Assembly (NCBI GenBank): GCA_018398765.1
Contig: JAHBMJ010001140.1
Coordinates: 51,636-115,635 of the forward strand
DNA: 64,000 nt
Reading direction: 5' to 3'
DNA from: Chromera velia
Taxonomy: Eukaryota; Sar; Chromeraceae
Part shown: one piece after another, positions 37,767 to 49,719 of the stretch
How positions within the stretch are numbered: the stretch's first letter is position 1
How the letters are laid out: the number at the start of each line of letters is the position of its first letter
The notes under the pieces: model-generated
Seen by the model: only the letters and a program-made list of their open reading frames with translations
Databases searched by the model: none
Told to the model about the DNA's origin: nothing
Position numbers and translations under genes: made by a program

Positions 37767-40700
37767 AGCGGACACACCCATTTACAAGCACGCATTCAGG
37801 CGCGCGGAGGTGCACAGCAAAACGGACAGCAACGCATCCAATCCATGTCACATCTCCTCCAGTCAAACACGCAATCAAGCCCCCCCCGCCACCCCACACA
37901 CGTGCAGTCCGTCACCGCCACGACGAGCCACTTAACCAGCCAGACAAACGTTTAACTATCCAGCTAACAAACGAGCGAACCGACCAACCTTCAGGCGGGG
38001 GCCCGCCATCCACAGACGACCTCCGTCTCGTTTGCCGAGGGTGCTCGCTGCTCGCCGGAAGGGGGGGCCGCGGTCCCCGGGGGAAGGAGCCTGACCTGGA
38101 CGGAGGGAGCCCTCCCCTCCCGCCTCCACCTGCCGCCGGAGGTTTTCCCCCACCCAGACCGGAGGCCGCCGACCCCTCACGCAACAGCTGACGCGGATTG
38201 GGGACCTCCGAGGGCGCAAACCCTGCAGGCGCCGGCCCTCCGTCCACCGTGCTCGTCCGCGAATTCCGACGCCCCGCCTCACCCCCCGGACCCGCTCCTC
38301 CGTCACTCCCGCTGGCCGACGCCTGATGCACGCGCACAGTTGACGTGTCTGCCGGCTCAGCCAGCAAACCCTCGACCTCCTTCACCGACGCGTGGCTGTG
38401 CGAGAGGAGCGCCTTCACGGGAGGCACTGTCTGCTCAGTGTACCCCTCAGGGACTGGCCCGTCGTCAGCGATCGACATCGTGCGACTCGACCGCAAAGAC
38501 TGCGACAGCCGACCCCCTGACCGCCCCGACCGACTCACCACTGAGGGCCCCTCCGCCATTCCCGCCACCGCCGCCATTGACACCGGCCCCCCGGCCCCTT
38601 GCCCCTCCTCCGCACCTCCACCTCCACCAGCGTTCACGTCTCTGGTCTTGTCAATCACCTCAGGGGGAAGCCCGTCAAACGCGACCCCCAAAGGAACCTG
38701 AGGAGTTGGAGTCACAAGGGGACCCATCACACTCCAGTGGACGTGCTGCTGACCCTCAAAGGAAGCTGCTGCCGGGATCACCTCGGGCACGCTCTCTGCT
38801 ATAGAGACGCGCCGCTCTTGCTTCCCGGACCCCGGCCCAGAGGCCGCGCCGCCTTCCGGTTGGTCTGACGCCCTTCTACGGTTGTGCTGTGCTGAGTCGA
38901 TCTGATCCTCTGCCTGCAACTGGCGCCGTGCGTTGGCGAGGGTTAAGTTCGCCTGCTGATCGGCAAATCGGACAGAGGAAGAAGGGGTCACTGCTCCACT
39001 CTTCATTGAAGATTTTCTGCTGATCTCCATGGGCTCCAGCACTCCCGCCTGGTCGGGGCCGCTCTTTTCGTTCCACACAACATGGCGGGATCCGGACCTC
39101 GGGGTGTTGTGAGCGGATGGTCCCCTGAGAACTGAGCGCGGTCCTTCTGTCCCGCCCCCTTCTTCTGTCACGCCGATGGGACCGAAGGACAGATTCAGGG
39201 GGTTTGAGAGGTTGAGTGGGTTGACTCCGCTCTGGAGACGAGCATCTGGGGAGTTTGTGTCAGCAGAGAGAGACAGAGACACCCCTGTGTCATTCAGACC
39301 CCCTGCCCTTCCACTTCCAGGCTCTTGTATAGACACGGGACTCCCATCGCTATATCCCTCCGCCCCCACACCCACACGTATTTGCACTGCCCCCGCCCCC
39401 ATTTCTCCTTCCCTCGAGTCCTCCCGACCCACTCCCTTCACCCTCCTCTCCCCAAGATGACGAGCAATTGAGTCCTCTCCCACATGAAACAGAACGCCGA
39501 AACCCTGCACACACGCACCCACGCACACAGCCACACAGTACACCCCACCTACAGACGTACAAACACCCTCTCTGGCACACAGGCATGCACCGATGTACAC
39601 TCTCTGCCACCCGCATCTTCTGAAACCATTTACACGAGGCAGACAGCAGGGGAACACCCAACAGCAGGCATGCAGGAGAAGGGAGAACAAGGCAGAGAGA
39701 GCGCAAACACAGGCGAAACAAGCAGACAACACAACCACACTGCGAGGTTTGGTTTTACTCCCTTTTTCAAGTCATGTCTTTCCCTCTTATTATATGTTTG
39801 GTTTTCGTTAATTCTGACTGACTGACTGACTGACTGACTGACTGACCGTCTTACTGACTGACTGACTGACTGACTGTCTGACTGACTGACTGACTGACTG
39901 ACTGACTGACCGACCGACTGACTGACTGTCTGTCTGACTGACTGACCGACTGACTGACTGACTGACCATTTCGAGTCTGAGAGGAGGGAGGAAGTTCTTC
40001 TTTCCCCGAATCATGAACGACCCTGTCTTCAAGTATTCCCCCGTTGGTGCGCTCTTCGAGACCTGATGACTGTGTACCCACCAGGCACTCGTCACAACCT
40101 GCAAGGCGATGCACTCAATGCAATTGTGGAGTGAGGGCCCCTCTATCAGTTCGAATCCAAACTGGAGGCCTACAGCGCATTCACAGAGCTTCTTGAATCT
40201 CTTTGCACAAAGGGACCGAAGCGGGAGTGGATGATACAGCCAGAAAAGAGACACAGCGCGGACACAAGGGACCAAGAGACTTGCAAACATCTACCACACA
40301 CTCCATCGCACGTAATAAGAAGGTCACGACTTGAAGGTGCCCATGTACATGCATCAAGGACGGACACAAAGACATGAGGCAGGTTAGAGAACGACCAAGG
40401 CAGAGAGAGGTCACGTGAGTACCTTGTTGGCCCACGCCCTGGAGTGGCAGATTGAGAACTGTCCTGCCTCTATCAGAGTTGTCGGAGGAATCTCCGCTTC
40501 ACTCCCCAACCTGTTCACAACGATGCACGATGCCGCCCCCTCGATCTCAGCGTGCACGTACACATCTCCCTGCAGGCAGGCAGGCAACCATTCAGAGTCG
40601 ATAGAGCCCCCCGAAAAAGAGGACATGAAGAAGTCAAAAAGAAAGAAATAGGACCAACGGATGGGACAGTCGTCGCATTGAACAAGAAACAAAGAAAAAA

Positions 40701-40783
40701 ACCGAATACCAGGATTCCTTGAATCGCATTTCCTTTCTTCTGCGTCTCCGTACCGAGAGAAGAAACAAAAGTGAGCCCATTCA

Positions 40784-40822
<39 letters not shown>

Positions 40823-43795
40823 GCCGTCGCCCTGTTCAAATACACACCTCACACCGAGAGTCCCATTGATGTTCTACTTAATTCTCTTCTGACCCTCTTT
40901 TTTTCTTTTTTTCACCCTAGCTACTTTCAGACAGACAGGCAGACAAGCAGGTGCGACGGAGGGACATGCTGGCTGAGCTGACGGACTTAGAGACTCACCT
41001 TCCGCATGTACCGTTTGAAGAGAAGCTCGTTCTGCTGTGCATCCCGACCCCCAAGCACCAAAAAATTTTCGCTGCTGACGAACCTGCACACAGGGCCGCA
41101 TGAGATCGAATCAGCCTCATGTCATTCGACGTGCAAGGTTAGTGCGTGAATCTTCTGTCTGTCGATCTACAGCAATTAGGGCTGAGAGGTATCAGATGTA
41201 GCTAGACATGTACACATTTACACGGGACACACCAGCACGTGTACATACATATGTGAAAAGAGAGAGAGAGAGAGAGAGAGAGAGAATGGTTCAGAGCGGA
41301 CTCTCATCACAGAGACATTTCTTAAAATGCAAAATTGTCTTTTGCCCCTCTTTGCAGAGTCGCCTGCCTTCTTTGACTCACAGTCAGAAATCGCACAAAG
41401 CAGTAAGGAGAAGAGAGAGATGGGAGAGCGACGAGAAGGGGCAGTTCTGGAACGCGAAACAGAATGAAGAGCAGAAAAGCCAGGTCGGCTCTTCTCAACT
41501 CAAATCCCGTGCACGTGCACAAAGAGATGAAGTTGAAAAGAGAAGGATCAAAGAACGCAGGAAGACTGAGAAGGAAGTGAAACAATGAGTCTGGCTACTT
41601 CATTTTGGCTACTTCATTATTCCTCATGCGGATCGAGAGGAAAGAATGATCAACCGACCAGAGAAACTTCTCGAACCAGAAGACTTTCCTCATCCGTTGA
41701 AGAGCCGCAGCTCCACCCCCCTTTTGCCCCCCCCCCAATGCTACAGTGTCTTTTGCCAAGTCCTTCTTTGCCTTTTTTTCAGCTGCCTTGATTGCAATTT
41801 GCGCCTGTTGTTGAGTTTTTTCAAATTTCCCCCTCATTTGTTTTTTGTGGCCATGGAGCGCCTCTACATTTGCGTAGGCGCTCTTGTCAATTTGGACCTC
41901 GACTGCGATCATTTCCGCGTCTTCCTCCATCTCTTCCCGCTCTTTCTCTTCCAGTAGGATCACAACTGCATTTCGCTCAAGATGCAGAGCGTGAATGTGT
42001 GAGGCCAGTGGGTGACCTTCCTTTCGCTGTGCCTTGATGTCCCTCCACAGATCCTCCCAACTGACTCCGCGCGCAATCAGAGCGCGCATCAAGGCCAGAA
42101 TCGCATCAACGAGGGCAACGTTCGCCTCAATCAACGCTGCCCTCCTTTCGGCCTGCGCTTGTTCCTGCGCCAGAGCGTCAATGCGTCTCTGCTGATCTTG
42201 GCGGATTTTCTCGACCTTCCCCGTGACTTGCTGAACCCTCTGACGCGCCTCCTTCTCGACCCTCTGGAGCTCCACTCGGGCAAAGAAGAGGTCCACAGAC
42301 TCGTGGAAGGACGGAAAGGAGCGGGTTTCCTGACCTGCAGGCGGAGGGGCTGAGGAGAGAAAAGGGTTGAAGTCCTCAAGCACAGCCCCCTCGAGGTCGG
42401 CAGATGCTGGGGGAAGGACCCCTGCCCCTGCAGGTTGGGGGGCCGAAGAAGAGGGGGCAGACGCAGAAGCTGCAGGTGCGCCCCCCGCAACGGTGGGGGC
42501 TCCAGGCTGAAGTGTGAGGAAACCGGGGATCGTGCTCTGCTGCGCCTTCGCGATGGGTGCTGCTGCCATCTGCTTGAGAGCCAAATCGGCAGCACCTCTT
42601 TCCGGGTCCAAGTCCCGATTTTTTTCTTCCTCGCTGCTGAGGGCATGCAGAACGCGCACGGCCTCTTCAATCGCATGTCGAAGAGACGGGAGAATGGCGT
42701 CTGTCTCTTCAGGCGTCGAGGGCAAAGGTCCCGAAAGATCCAGACCTGCTACTGCGGCGGCGTGACTGAGAAGATACGGGTGACCGAACGGAATGAGAGC
42801 CGAGAGCAGATCTCTCAAGGAAGACTTTTTCGCTGCGCCTTTTTTCTTTTTCCCTCCTCCCGCCCCCTCAGCCTCTACCGCCTGTTGGCGTTCCCGAATT
42901 TTTTCGAGAGCAAGGGTCACTTGTGCTCTCAGCGTCTCCTCCCGCAAGTCGGCTGGTGACAGGTCCCCGGCAAGCAGTTTTGTGCACGCTGCCTTCTCAA
43001 TTGGGTACTCCTGTTTGACCGCCACCTTCGTCTCATCGTCGTATGCGTGCGATCGCAGAAGTGTCAGGATGGAAAAGGACTCGTCGGTGAGAATGAGATT
43101 TCCAGAGACATAAAGTTCGACAATCAGATGACATGTCTGGTCACCCCCCGTGAAGACAAAGTCAATCACTCGATCGACACCCAGCTGCCTGACTGCGTCG
43201 AGTCTCTTTGTCCTCAAATGTTTCCTCAACTGCGGTCATATGCAGACACAAAGGAGTCGGGAAGAAAAAATGGGAGAAAATGCGGATGTAGGAGATTTTC
43301 AAAGCTGGCGGTTAGACATCAGTCTAAGTGCTCCTTGTCTCCTTTTGCAAACGGCTATCCTCATATTAAGCGAGAACCTCAGAGAAAGCAGAAAGACACA
43401 GGAGCCTCAAGAAAGGAGAGGCGAGGAAAAACGAGAGGTGTAGAACAGCCACAGACCAGCAATTTCGACGGATGCAGGAAGGCGAAAAACGATTCAGAGA
43501 GACGGGGAAGCCTTCCCTCCTTCCTTCCTTCCTGTCTATCCTTGAGGGGTCGTACCTTCATTGTGTAAGCAGAGGGAATTGCTCCCTTGTCCCGCTGCCA
43601 CTTCGTCAGATGGAAACGGACTCCCGCCTCTACAAGCAAGAACTGCTTGCTCTCCACCCCCCCCTTGGCCAGCTTGAGAACGTAGACTTTCGAGGAGATG
43701 TCGTAAATGTTCGCCACCCGCGCACCCACGACGTTGTCTCTGATCGAGTTGACCATCGCCCTCACATCCAACGCTGACATTCGAGACTTCACCAT
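32289..43795 (-). CDS. NEMF: NEMF/Rqc2 (NFACT) ribosome quality-control factor with giant insertion
   Basis: The family binds 60S subunits carrying stalled peptidyl-tRNA, recruits the Ltn1 ligase and directs CAT tailing. Fifteen exons (minus): 43795-43556, 43229-41659, 41083-40999, 40569-40423, 40098-39967, 39504-37989, 37618-37535, 37310-35519 (cut by N), 35369-35286, 35139-34583, 34369-34300, 34072-33870, 33407-33330, 32979-32791, 32477-32289. Phases agree at every junction outside the N gap. NFACT-N opens with SRMSALD, and D10, D99 and R100 match the Asp and Asp-Arg residues needed for CAT tailing in yeast. Coiled coils follow, then the NFACT-R block with [44 protein letters not shown] and [14 protein letters not shown]. 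The C-terminal part has [30 protein letters not shown] and a basic tail. Between the GERRVK motif and RGQKN sits an insertion of ~1,300 Ser/Arg/Gly/Pro-rich residues, giving ~2,310 residues against ~1,076 in human. Confidence 0.93.
35518..35518. other. assembly gap (single N) in a (CA)n run
   Basis: The base is N and directly joins a (CA)n tract to exon sequence. In the duplicate copy the tract is instead followed by about 230 bases of intron (37767-37998). Exon 37310-35519 therefore lacks its true donor. Confidence 0.95.
36444..36959 (-). repeat. four in-frame 129-bp repeats (43 residues each)
   Basis: Units begin at 36444, 36573, 36702 and 36831. Each encodes one copy of a basic/acidic unit containing [20 protein letters not shown] and RRRNSEAEE. 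They lie in exon 37310-35519 of NEMF and differ from each other by only a few bases. Confidence 0.9.
39785..39966 (-). repeat. (GTCA)n run at a NEMF splice donor
   Basis: Read on the minus strand, GTCAGTCAGTCAG begins exactly at the donor after exon 40098-39967 and continues for about 180 bases. Confidence 0.9.
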
Positions 43796-44767
43796 CTTTG
43801 GCTGAATCTGTCTTCTACCGTGACTTCGATCGAGATGGGTTCAGCCGCTGGCTGACTGGCTGACTGACTTTCCGCGACTGACAGACTCCCTGAATGACCA
43901 ATTCGCTCACTCACTCAGCGACTCAATGCCTTCAGCTGAGTGCGCACAGTTTCCAAGAAGGTAGTTCAAAAGCTTCCGCAATGACAGCCAAACGTGACCT
44001 TTGTTGATAAGACAGACTGGTCTGCAGACAGAAAGATGGACACAAGCAAGTTTCGAGGTCCTTCTTAAGCGTAGAACCCAATCACCGTCTTGCTTCGCGA
44101 CTTCTTCGCGAGACTGGAATCAACCTCAAACATGACCTTTCTTGCATCCTCCTGGCACTGTGGCTCTTCCGGGCCGCTGTCGGATTGACTCTCTGACACA
44201 TTGCATGCACGTCACTGGCATGTCACTGATATGTCACTGGCATGTCACGTACTGCACGTCTGACGGAGCATGCAGGTTGACAATGCACGCACCCGACTAA
44301 TCGGGTCTGATCATTGTGCGCACAACTTCGAGCGATGCGCGTACGTATCGGTTGTGCACGACCATATCACTATTCTCTAACGCAGTCGAAGTTGCAGACT
44401 TGCAGTGTCAGACTCAAACTGGCTGTGAAAATCGTTGAAAACAACGTACAAAAAAACATATTATTTTTAATCGTAAAGTACGTTTTTGAAATGAGAACTA
44501 ATCAGAGAATATTGCTGATGTGACGTAGGATGACGTAGGCTCTGTGTACGCGGATTGCCTTGAAGTGTGCGTTGTTGTCGGTTGGGTTATATAAGGCTGG
44601 TGTGGGTGTTTTGATGTGCAAGTGTATGCACTGTAAACTTGTATACAGAGAGTTCAGTTGAGATCTTCCTCTGGGTTGTGAGTGGGCAAGAGAAGAGCTC
44701 ACGCAGGAAAGGTGTTTTCTGGATTTCTATAGAGTTACAGACAACATCAAAAGGAAGAATTGCGAAA
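43796..44767. promoter_or_regulatory. divergent promoter region, NEMF (-) and hydrolase (+)
   Basis: A 970-base spacer lies between two divergent start codons. At 44200-44262 the motif GCATGTCACTGG (or ATATGTCACTGG) recurs about four times with a 12-base period. TATATAAG at 44588-44595 is a TATA-like box ~175 bases before the hydrolase ATG. GTGACTGA-type repeats lie near 43850-43920 on the NEMF side. Assignment of these motifs to either gene is inferred. Confidence 0.4.
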
Positions 44768-46524
44768 ATGCTGTTTGCAGAGCTAGACCGCGTGCAGCCC
44801 ATTTATGACATGCTGCAGAATCCTTATCCGGAACTGGAGAGAGAAAGTGAAGAGTACTTGCAGCGAACAAAGAGAGACGATGTAGTGCTCGAAGCAGCTC
44901 GACGGATCTTCAACAGAGACCGTGGATCCCAGACAGGGGTGGAGGGGGAAGATGTAGGAGTCAGAGTGGGGCGTCGGGTGAGCATTCGAGAGCAGGATCG
45001 ATTCAGTGTAGGAGGAGGAGGAGGAGGTGTGGGCGGAGATGGATGGCTTCTGCAGCGTCAGAGAGAGCGGGAGAGGGAAAGGGAGAGACGGCGACGCGAG
45101 AGAGGGTCGGCAGAGACGGCAAGTGCACATGGAGGGACTACGGCATCTCGTGCTTTTGGGGGTAGCGCGCACATGTATCCAGATGCGTTGAGTGTGGTGG
45201 ATGGGAGTGCATTTGCGGGACGAGGAGAGAGTGACTCGGATGGCTCCTTTGTCTCCGGGTCCTCTCAGGGATGGAGCGAGTCGGATGACGGGGGAGACTC
45301 AGACTATGACGAGGGAGACGGAAGAAGTGTAGATGGGGCCAGTACGCGGCGTGGACAAGGGCCCCGGCTTGGAGGAGGGGGGCCCTTCTCTTCTCCTTTG
45401 TCCCCGTCGCCAGCGGGGCCCTCGAGGGGCGTGGAGGTGCTTGGGGAAGGGTCGGTGAGGGGAGGTGGGGGAGGGTGGACGAGGAGTGTTGCACGTTCGA
45501 GGGGCCGCGGTCGTCGAAACCGGCGGCGCCACGGAAAGAGCCGGGGGCGCGGGAGGTCTGATAGGCGTCATTCGCTTGTGCACCAGTCCGCAGTGCAGTC
45601 TCGTGCGTTTCAAGAGCTTGCAACAGCCGGTGCATTTGAGCCATTCGACAGACGCGTTGACTTTCTGCTTCCTCAGAGCGTCCGAGAGCATCTGCACAGG
45701 CAGCAGCTGCATGGGGGGGCACGCAGGGACCTGGCTGAAGATTTGAATGCCCTGAGTGCGCAGTACATCTCCTGGATCGAGAAGAGACGCCTTCTGCCTC
45801 GATCGGCACAGCAACTTCATGTGCACCAAGTGAGCCAGTCAGTGAGTCGGGGTCCACGTGGGGAGGCCTGCTTGGCTCCTTTTTGCTTGCTCTTTGGTCC
45901 TGTCTGGAAGCTGCTGGTAGTGTGTCTCGGAGTCTGCATGTTGACAGTTTTTGTTTTCTGTCTCACCAGCCAGTTGAGATCTTCTTCTGATGGTGTTGTG
46001 CTTAGGTTTGTTCTTTCTTTTGAGCTTTCTTCTCCATTCTCGCTTTCCTTCTTCCACTTTTCCCTTCAGATCGGCAGTGGCGACGAGCCAGTGATAATGA
46101 TCCACGGGCTGTTGTCTACGTCGGCTTTTTGGATCGAGGGCGTCTGCAAGCACCTTTCTGCTTCTGCTCTCCGAAAGTTCTGCATCTTCTGTCCCGATCT
46201 CATCGGGTATGGGAGGTCTGAGAACGTGCACTCGTCGACGTACTACTCCATGAGGGAACAAGTGGGTGGGTGGGTGGGTTGGGCCGTTTGTTTGTGTATG
46301 GAGGGGGGATGGGATGTGCACTTGTACAGATGTGTTCAGCTTTTTTGGGGTTGTTTCATTTGAAACAGTTTCTCCGTGCTGAGCTGAGCACCGACCTACG
46401 TGAGATGAACGCACAAAGAAGAAAGACGGAGAAACCACAAAAACTGGTAGCGTAACCAAAACTGGACAAGCAAGGTTGGCCTTTCTCTTCTACTTGCTTG
46501 ATGCTGTTCTCTCTCTCTCTCTCA

Positions 46525-46559
<35 letters not shown>

Positions 46560-46844
46560 GCACACACACAAACACACACATGGGTTCTCATCTCTTGATG
46601 TGGAAAAGAAAGTCCACCCTACAACCTTTCCCTCCCTCACCCTTTGTCGATGCTGCCGTGCAGGCGCGGCGTGTGTGGTCAGACGTTGTCGAGAGGTTCC
46701 AGCTCTCGCACATCCATTTGGTGGGACATTCTTTCGGAGGTCTGGTTGCACTCCAGGTTAGTGGTCCGTTGTCATGGTTTTCTTCTTTCAGAGGTTGTTT
46801 TTCCCTTAAGCAGCGGTCACACGTGGAAGGTGGTGGCGCCGGGT

Positions 46845-46880
<36 letters not shown>

Positions 46881-47505
46881 TGAGAAGGAGGGTGGGGGAC
46901 AGAGGTTGTCCATCGAAATGTGTCGTCGTATCTGTGCGATACGCACCTTCACGTTTATTTCTCTCTCTCTCTATGTACGTGTGTGTGCATGTGTATTGTT
47001 TCGGGACTGTTCTGTTGTTGCATACCTTCAGGTATACACTCCCAACGTGTGGCACTCTCTGTTCGTGTTTCCGTGTAATTTAGTTGTTCACTGGTGCAAT
47101 TGACGGTCGTTTGGGCGAGCCTGACGATGCGTGAATAGAGCAGAAAAAAGTATAGCAATTGCATCAGTGGCAAATCCGCTGAAGCACAGGGTACGAGCGA
47201 CTCCTGTGGCTGTGACACGCGAAGAGGAGATGAAATCTGTTAATATACGTGCGGATGTTGGTCGCCAGGCGGGCCCTAAACTGATTCTGCAACATTTTAG
47301 AGACACAATCCGTTTTGGTTCTCTCTATGGTTGTCCCAACTGACTGACTGACTGACTGAATGAATGAATGAATGAATGAATAATGCAGATGGCTGCTGAC
47401 CACAAGGAGCGGGTGAAGTCGGTGCTCCTCTACTCACCCGCATACTTTGCAAACCCCGCAGAGGCGGCGTCCCACATCAACTCTCTGGTTTTTCCTGTCA
47501 ACCAG

Positions 47506-47541
<36 letters not shown>

Positions 47542-48807
47542 GCGATGAAGAAAAAGAGGGAGAAGAAGAAGAAACATATAGTCTGTCTGTTGCAAAAAAG
47601 GAAAGTAAAGACGATATAGTCTGCCTGTCTGTCTCCAACATATAGTCTGTCTGTCTTGAAAAGAAAGGACGATATGGTCTGTCTCTCAGTCTCTCTCTCT
47701 TTCTCTCCTGGTAGTGGAGTGGGCAGGCAGAAGTCCTGACTCAACGAAGCACACGTGCGCGCAGAGATGATCTAAAGCAAACTGAAATGACTCAATTGTT
47801 GGGGCTTTGACTGCAGGTCGTTGCTGCTCCAAATTTTGCGCGTGCCATGATGCGCGCATGGCGAGCGCTTCGTGAAACACTGGGCCCTCTTGTGGAGTCG
47901 GTAATTCCTGCCTCCGAGATTCCTGCGGAGTGCATCCGTGACTTTCTGGCAGGAGACGCCGACTGTGCGACAGGAACGATCAGAGCAATCGTGTCGTGCC
48001 CTGTGGAGGGCGCACTGCGAACTCTGAGGGAGGCAAATATCAAGGTATGAGGGTCAATCTTCTCAGCCGGTTTGTTTCTCTCGGTTGCTCCTCCTGCCCC
48101 TTTCAACGTTTCATTGTTTTCTCTTTTCGGTTTCTCACCAGACTGCCCTGGTTTTTTGCAAGTCTGCTGTTTGTGGGACGGAATTCGAAACGTCACATCT
48201 GTCCGTGAATTTTGCTTTGCTTCTTCCTGAGAAAGTTGATCATGTACAAGCCCAATCTTGGAGCTTTGAAGGGCCACTTCATTTTCTGCTGTCATTTTCT
48301 GCTTAATTCCGTGGAATGCTGCAGGTTCTTTCCATTCATGGAGAGATCGACGCGATCGTCCCTCTTTCTCAGGGCAAGGTGATGGCGGAGAGGTATAGAA
48401 ACGTCGAGCTGAGAGTGTTCGAGGCAGGCCCGCATTGGTTTCCCACCAGCCAGGCCAGAGTGGTGGCTGCAAGGATGGAACAGGTTAGTCGATGTGTTTC
48501 TTATCAGTTGCGTTTGTGTCTGGTCATCCGGCATGCAATGGTGACTGGTTTCGTCTGGATTGCTCTCTTGATTGGGTCACCCTTTTGCTGTTCATGTTCT
48601 GTTGACACCTGGAATGGTCGAACGACTGTTGCTCCCGCGTGCCCTGATTCCGTTCCGTGCCCTCATGTGCAGGAGCTGTTCAGATATCTCTCTGCTCGGA
48701 GACGCCGTCTGCCTCGAGCAGTCCTTCCTCTCGCAGCAGAAGATGGCCTCGCTGTCCTTGGAACATCCACGGGGGGGACCCACCTCGGTGTGCACAGGGG
48801 CATGTGA
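44768..48807 (+). CDS. alpha/beta-hydrolase fold protein with long disordered N-terminus
   Basis: Seven exons, all phase 0: 44768-45829, 46070-46261, 46664-46756, 47389-47505, 47817-48044, 48325-48483, 48673-48807. They give 661 residues. Residues ~1-350 (exon 1) are mostly low complexity (Gly/Ser/Arg/Asp). The hydrolase core starts in exon 2: oxyanion-hole strand VIMIHGLLS with His366-Gly367, then PDLIGYGRS. The nucleophile elbow VGHSFGG has Ser441, the acid loop SIHGEIDAIVP has Asp573, and the catalytic histidine in EAGPHWFP is His601. All three catalytic residues are present and in order, so it is probably an active serine hydrolase. The family includes lipases, esterases and epoxide or haloalkane enzymes, so the substrate cannot be told. 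The start is the first in-frame ATG downstream of the TATA-like box. No clear signal peptide is seen. The C-terminal exon is Arg-rich and unlike the fold. Confidence 0.85.
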
Positions 48808-49500
48808 CCTAGCAATTACGTATGCAATTTGGGGCTGGTTCAAATGCGGATAGCCCGAAACATTAGCCGAAATAGTGCGTATACGTGTGGTGACTCACTG
48901 GTGAGTCAAATCGGCTGCGCCACTACTTTTGCAGTGGACGTCGGACACGCATGTTCAACAGGCCGGACGAGGTCAATGCCGAGGGCATGTATTATAATTC
49001 ATTGAATTCAAAGTTTGCAGATGACCAGACAAATTTTACCTGAAAAAGCCTGAGACTTCCTTCACCCTAATATGATAAAGATGGTTTGGAGCTATGAAGA
49101 TGATCAGAAGATCTCTAAAATGCGTTTAAAATTACTAGTAAGGCTCTAAACCGAATATTTGGAATCTTGGATATACCTAGTCTTCAATTAGATCACCTTA
49201 GTAGTATGTTATGAATGATTGATTGATTGAATGACTTAGAAGCTACTAAGAGGTTTTCTACACGTAGGTTATCGCCGAGGCCATTCAAAAATCATTCAAA
49301 AAAAAAAAATTAAAAATTGTTTTGAAAAATATACTCTGGAAAAAGTAAAACCGTACTAAAACGGACTTAAACAATTTTTAAGCGGTTCTGAAACTATTCT
49401 GAGTTTCTAAAACTTCGGTAGTAATTTGCTGAAACTAAATTCAACTAATCAATTGATCAATCCATCAATCTATCAAAACTTACATCAAAACCTTCGATTA
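48808..49500. other. AT-rich intergenic DNA
   Basis: There is no coding frame. An A run lies at 49303-49310 and GATT repeats near 49215-49228. Confidence 0.5.
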
Positions 49501-49719
49501 CACTGGAACTATAGTGTGTCACAATGAGAATTTCTAGAACCTTTTGTGTCACACAGCAATGATTTGTGACACGATATTTGTGATTTTAAGAACTTTTGAC
49601 TGATTCAATTAAATCATACTTATATATGAAAAAAATGGTTGTAGATTGCGTGTTTACGGTGTTTAGCGCGGTTTGACATGCGCCGTGGGGTACGTGTTTG
49701 GCACATCGTTTGTGAGCGT

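Larger units (their letters stand above)
35286..38817 (-). repeat. near-identical tandem duplication inside the NEMF insertion
   Basis: 35519-36337 matches 38000-38817 with, as far as I can read, one substitution (near 36148/38629). 35288-35517 matches 37537-37766. The offset is 2,481 bases on one side of the N and 2,249 on the other, so about 232 bases present in the distal copy are missing at the N. Both coding segments and the intron with its (CA)n run are copied. Confidence 0.85.
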
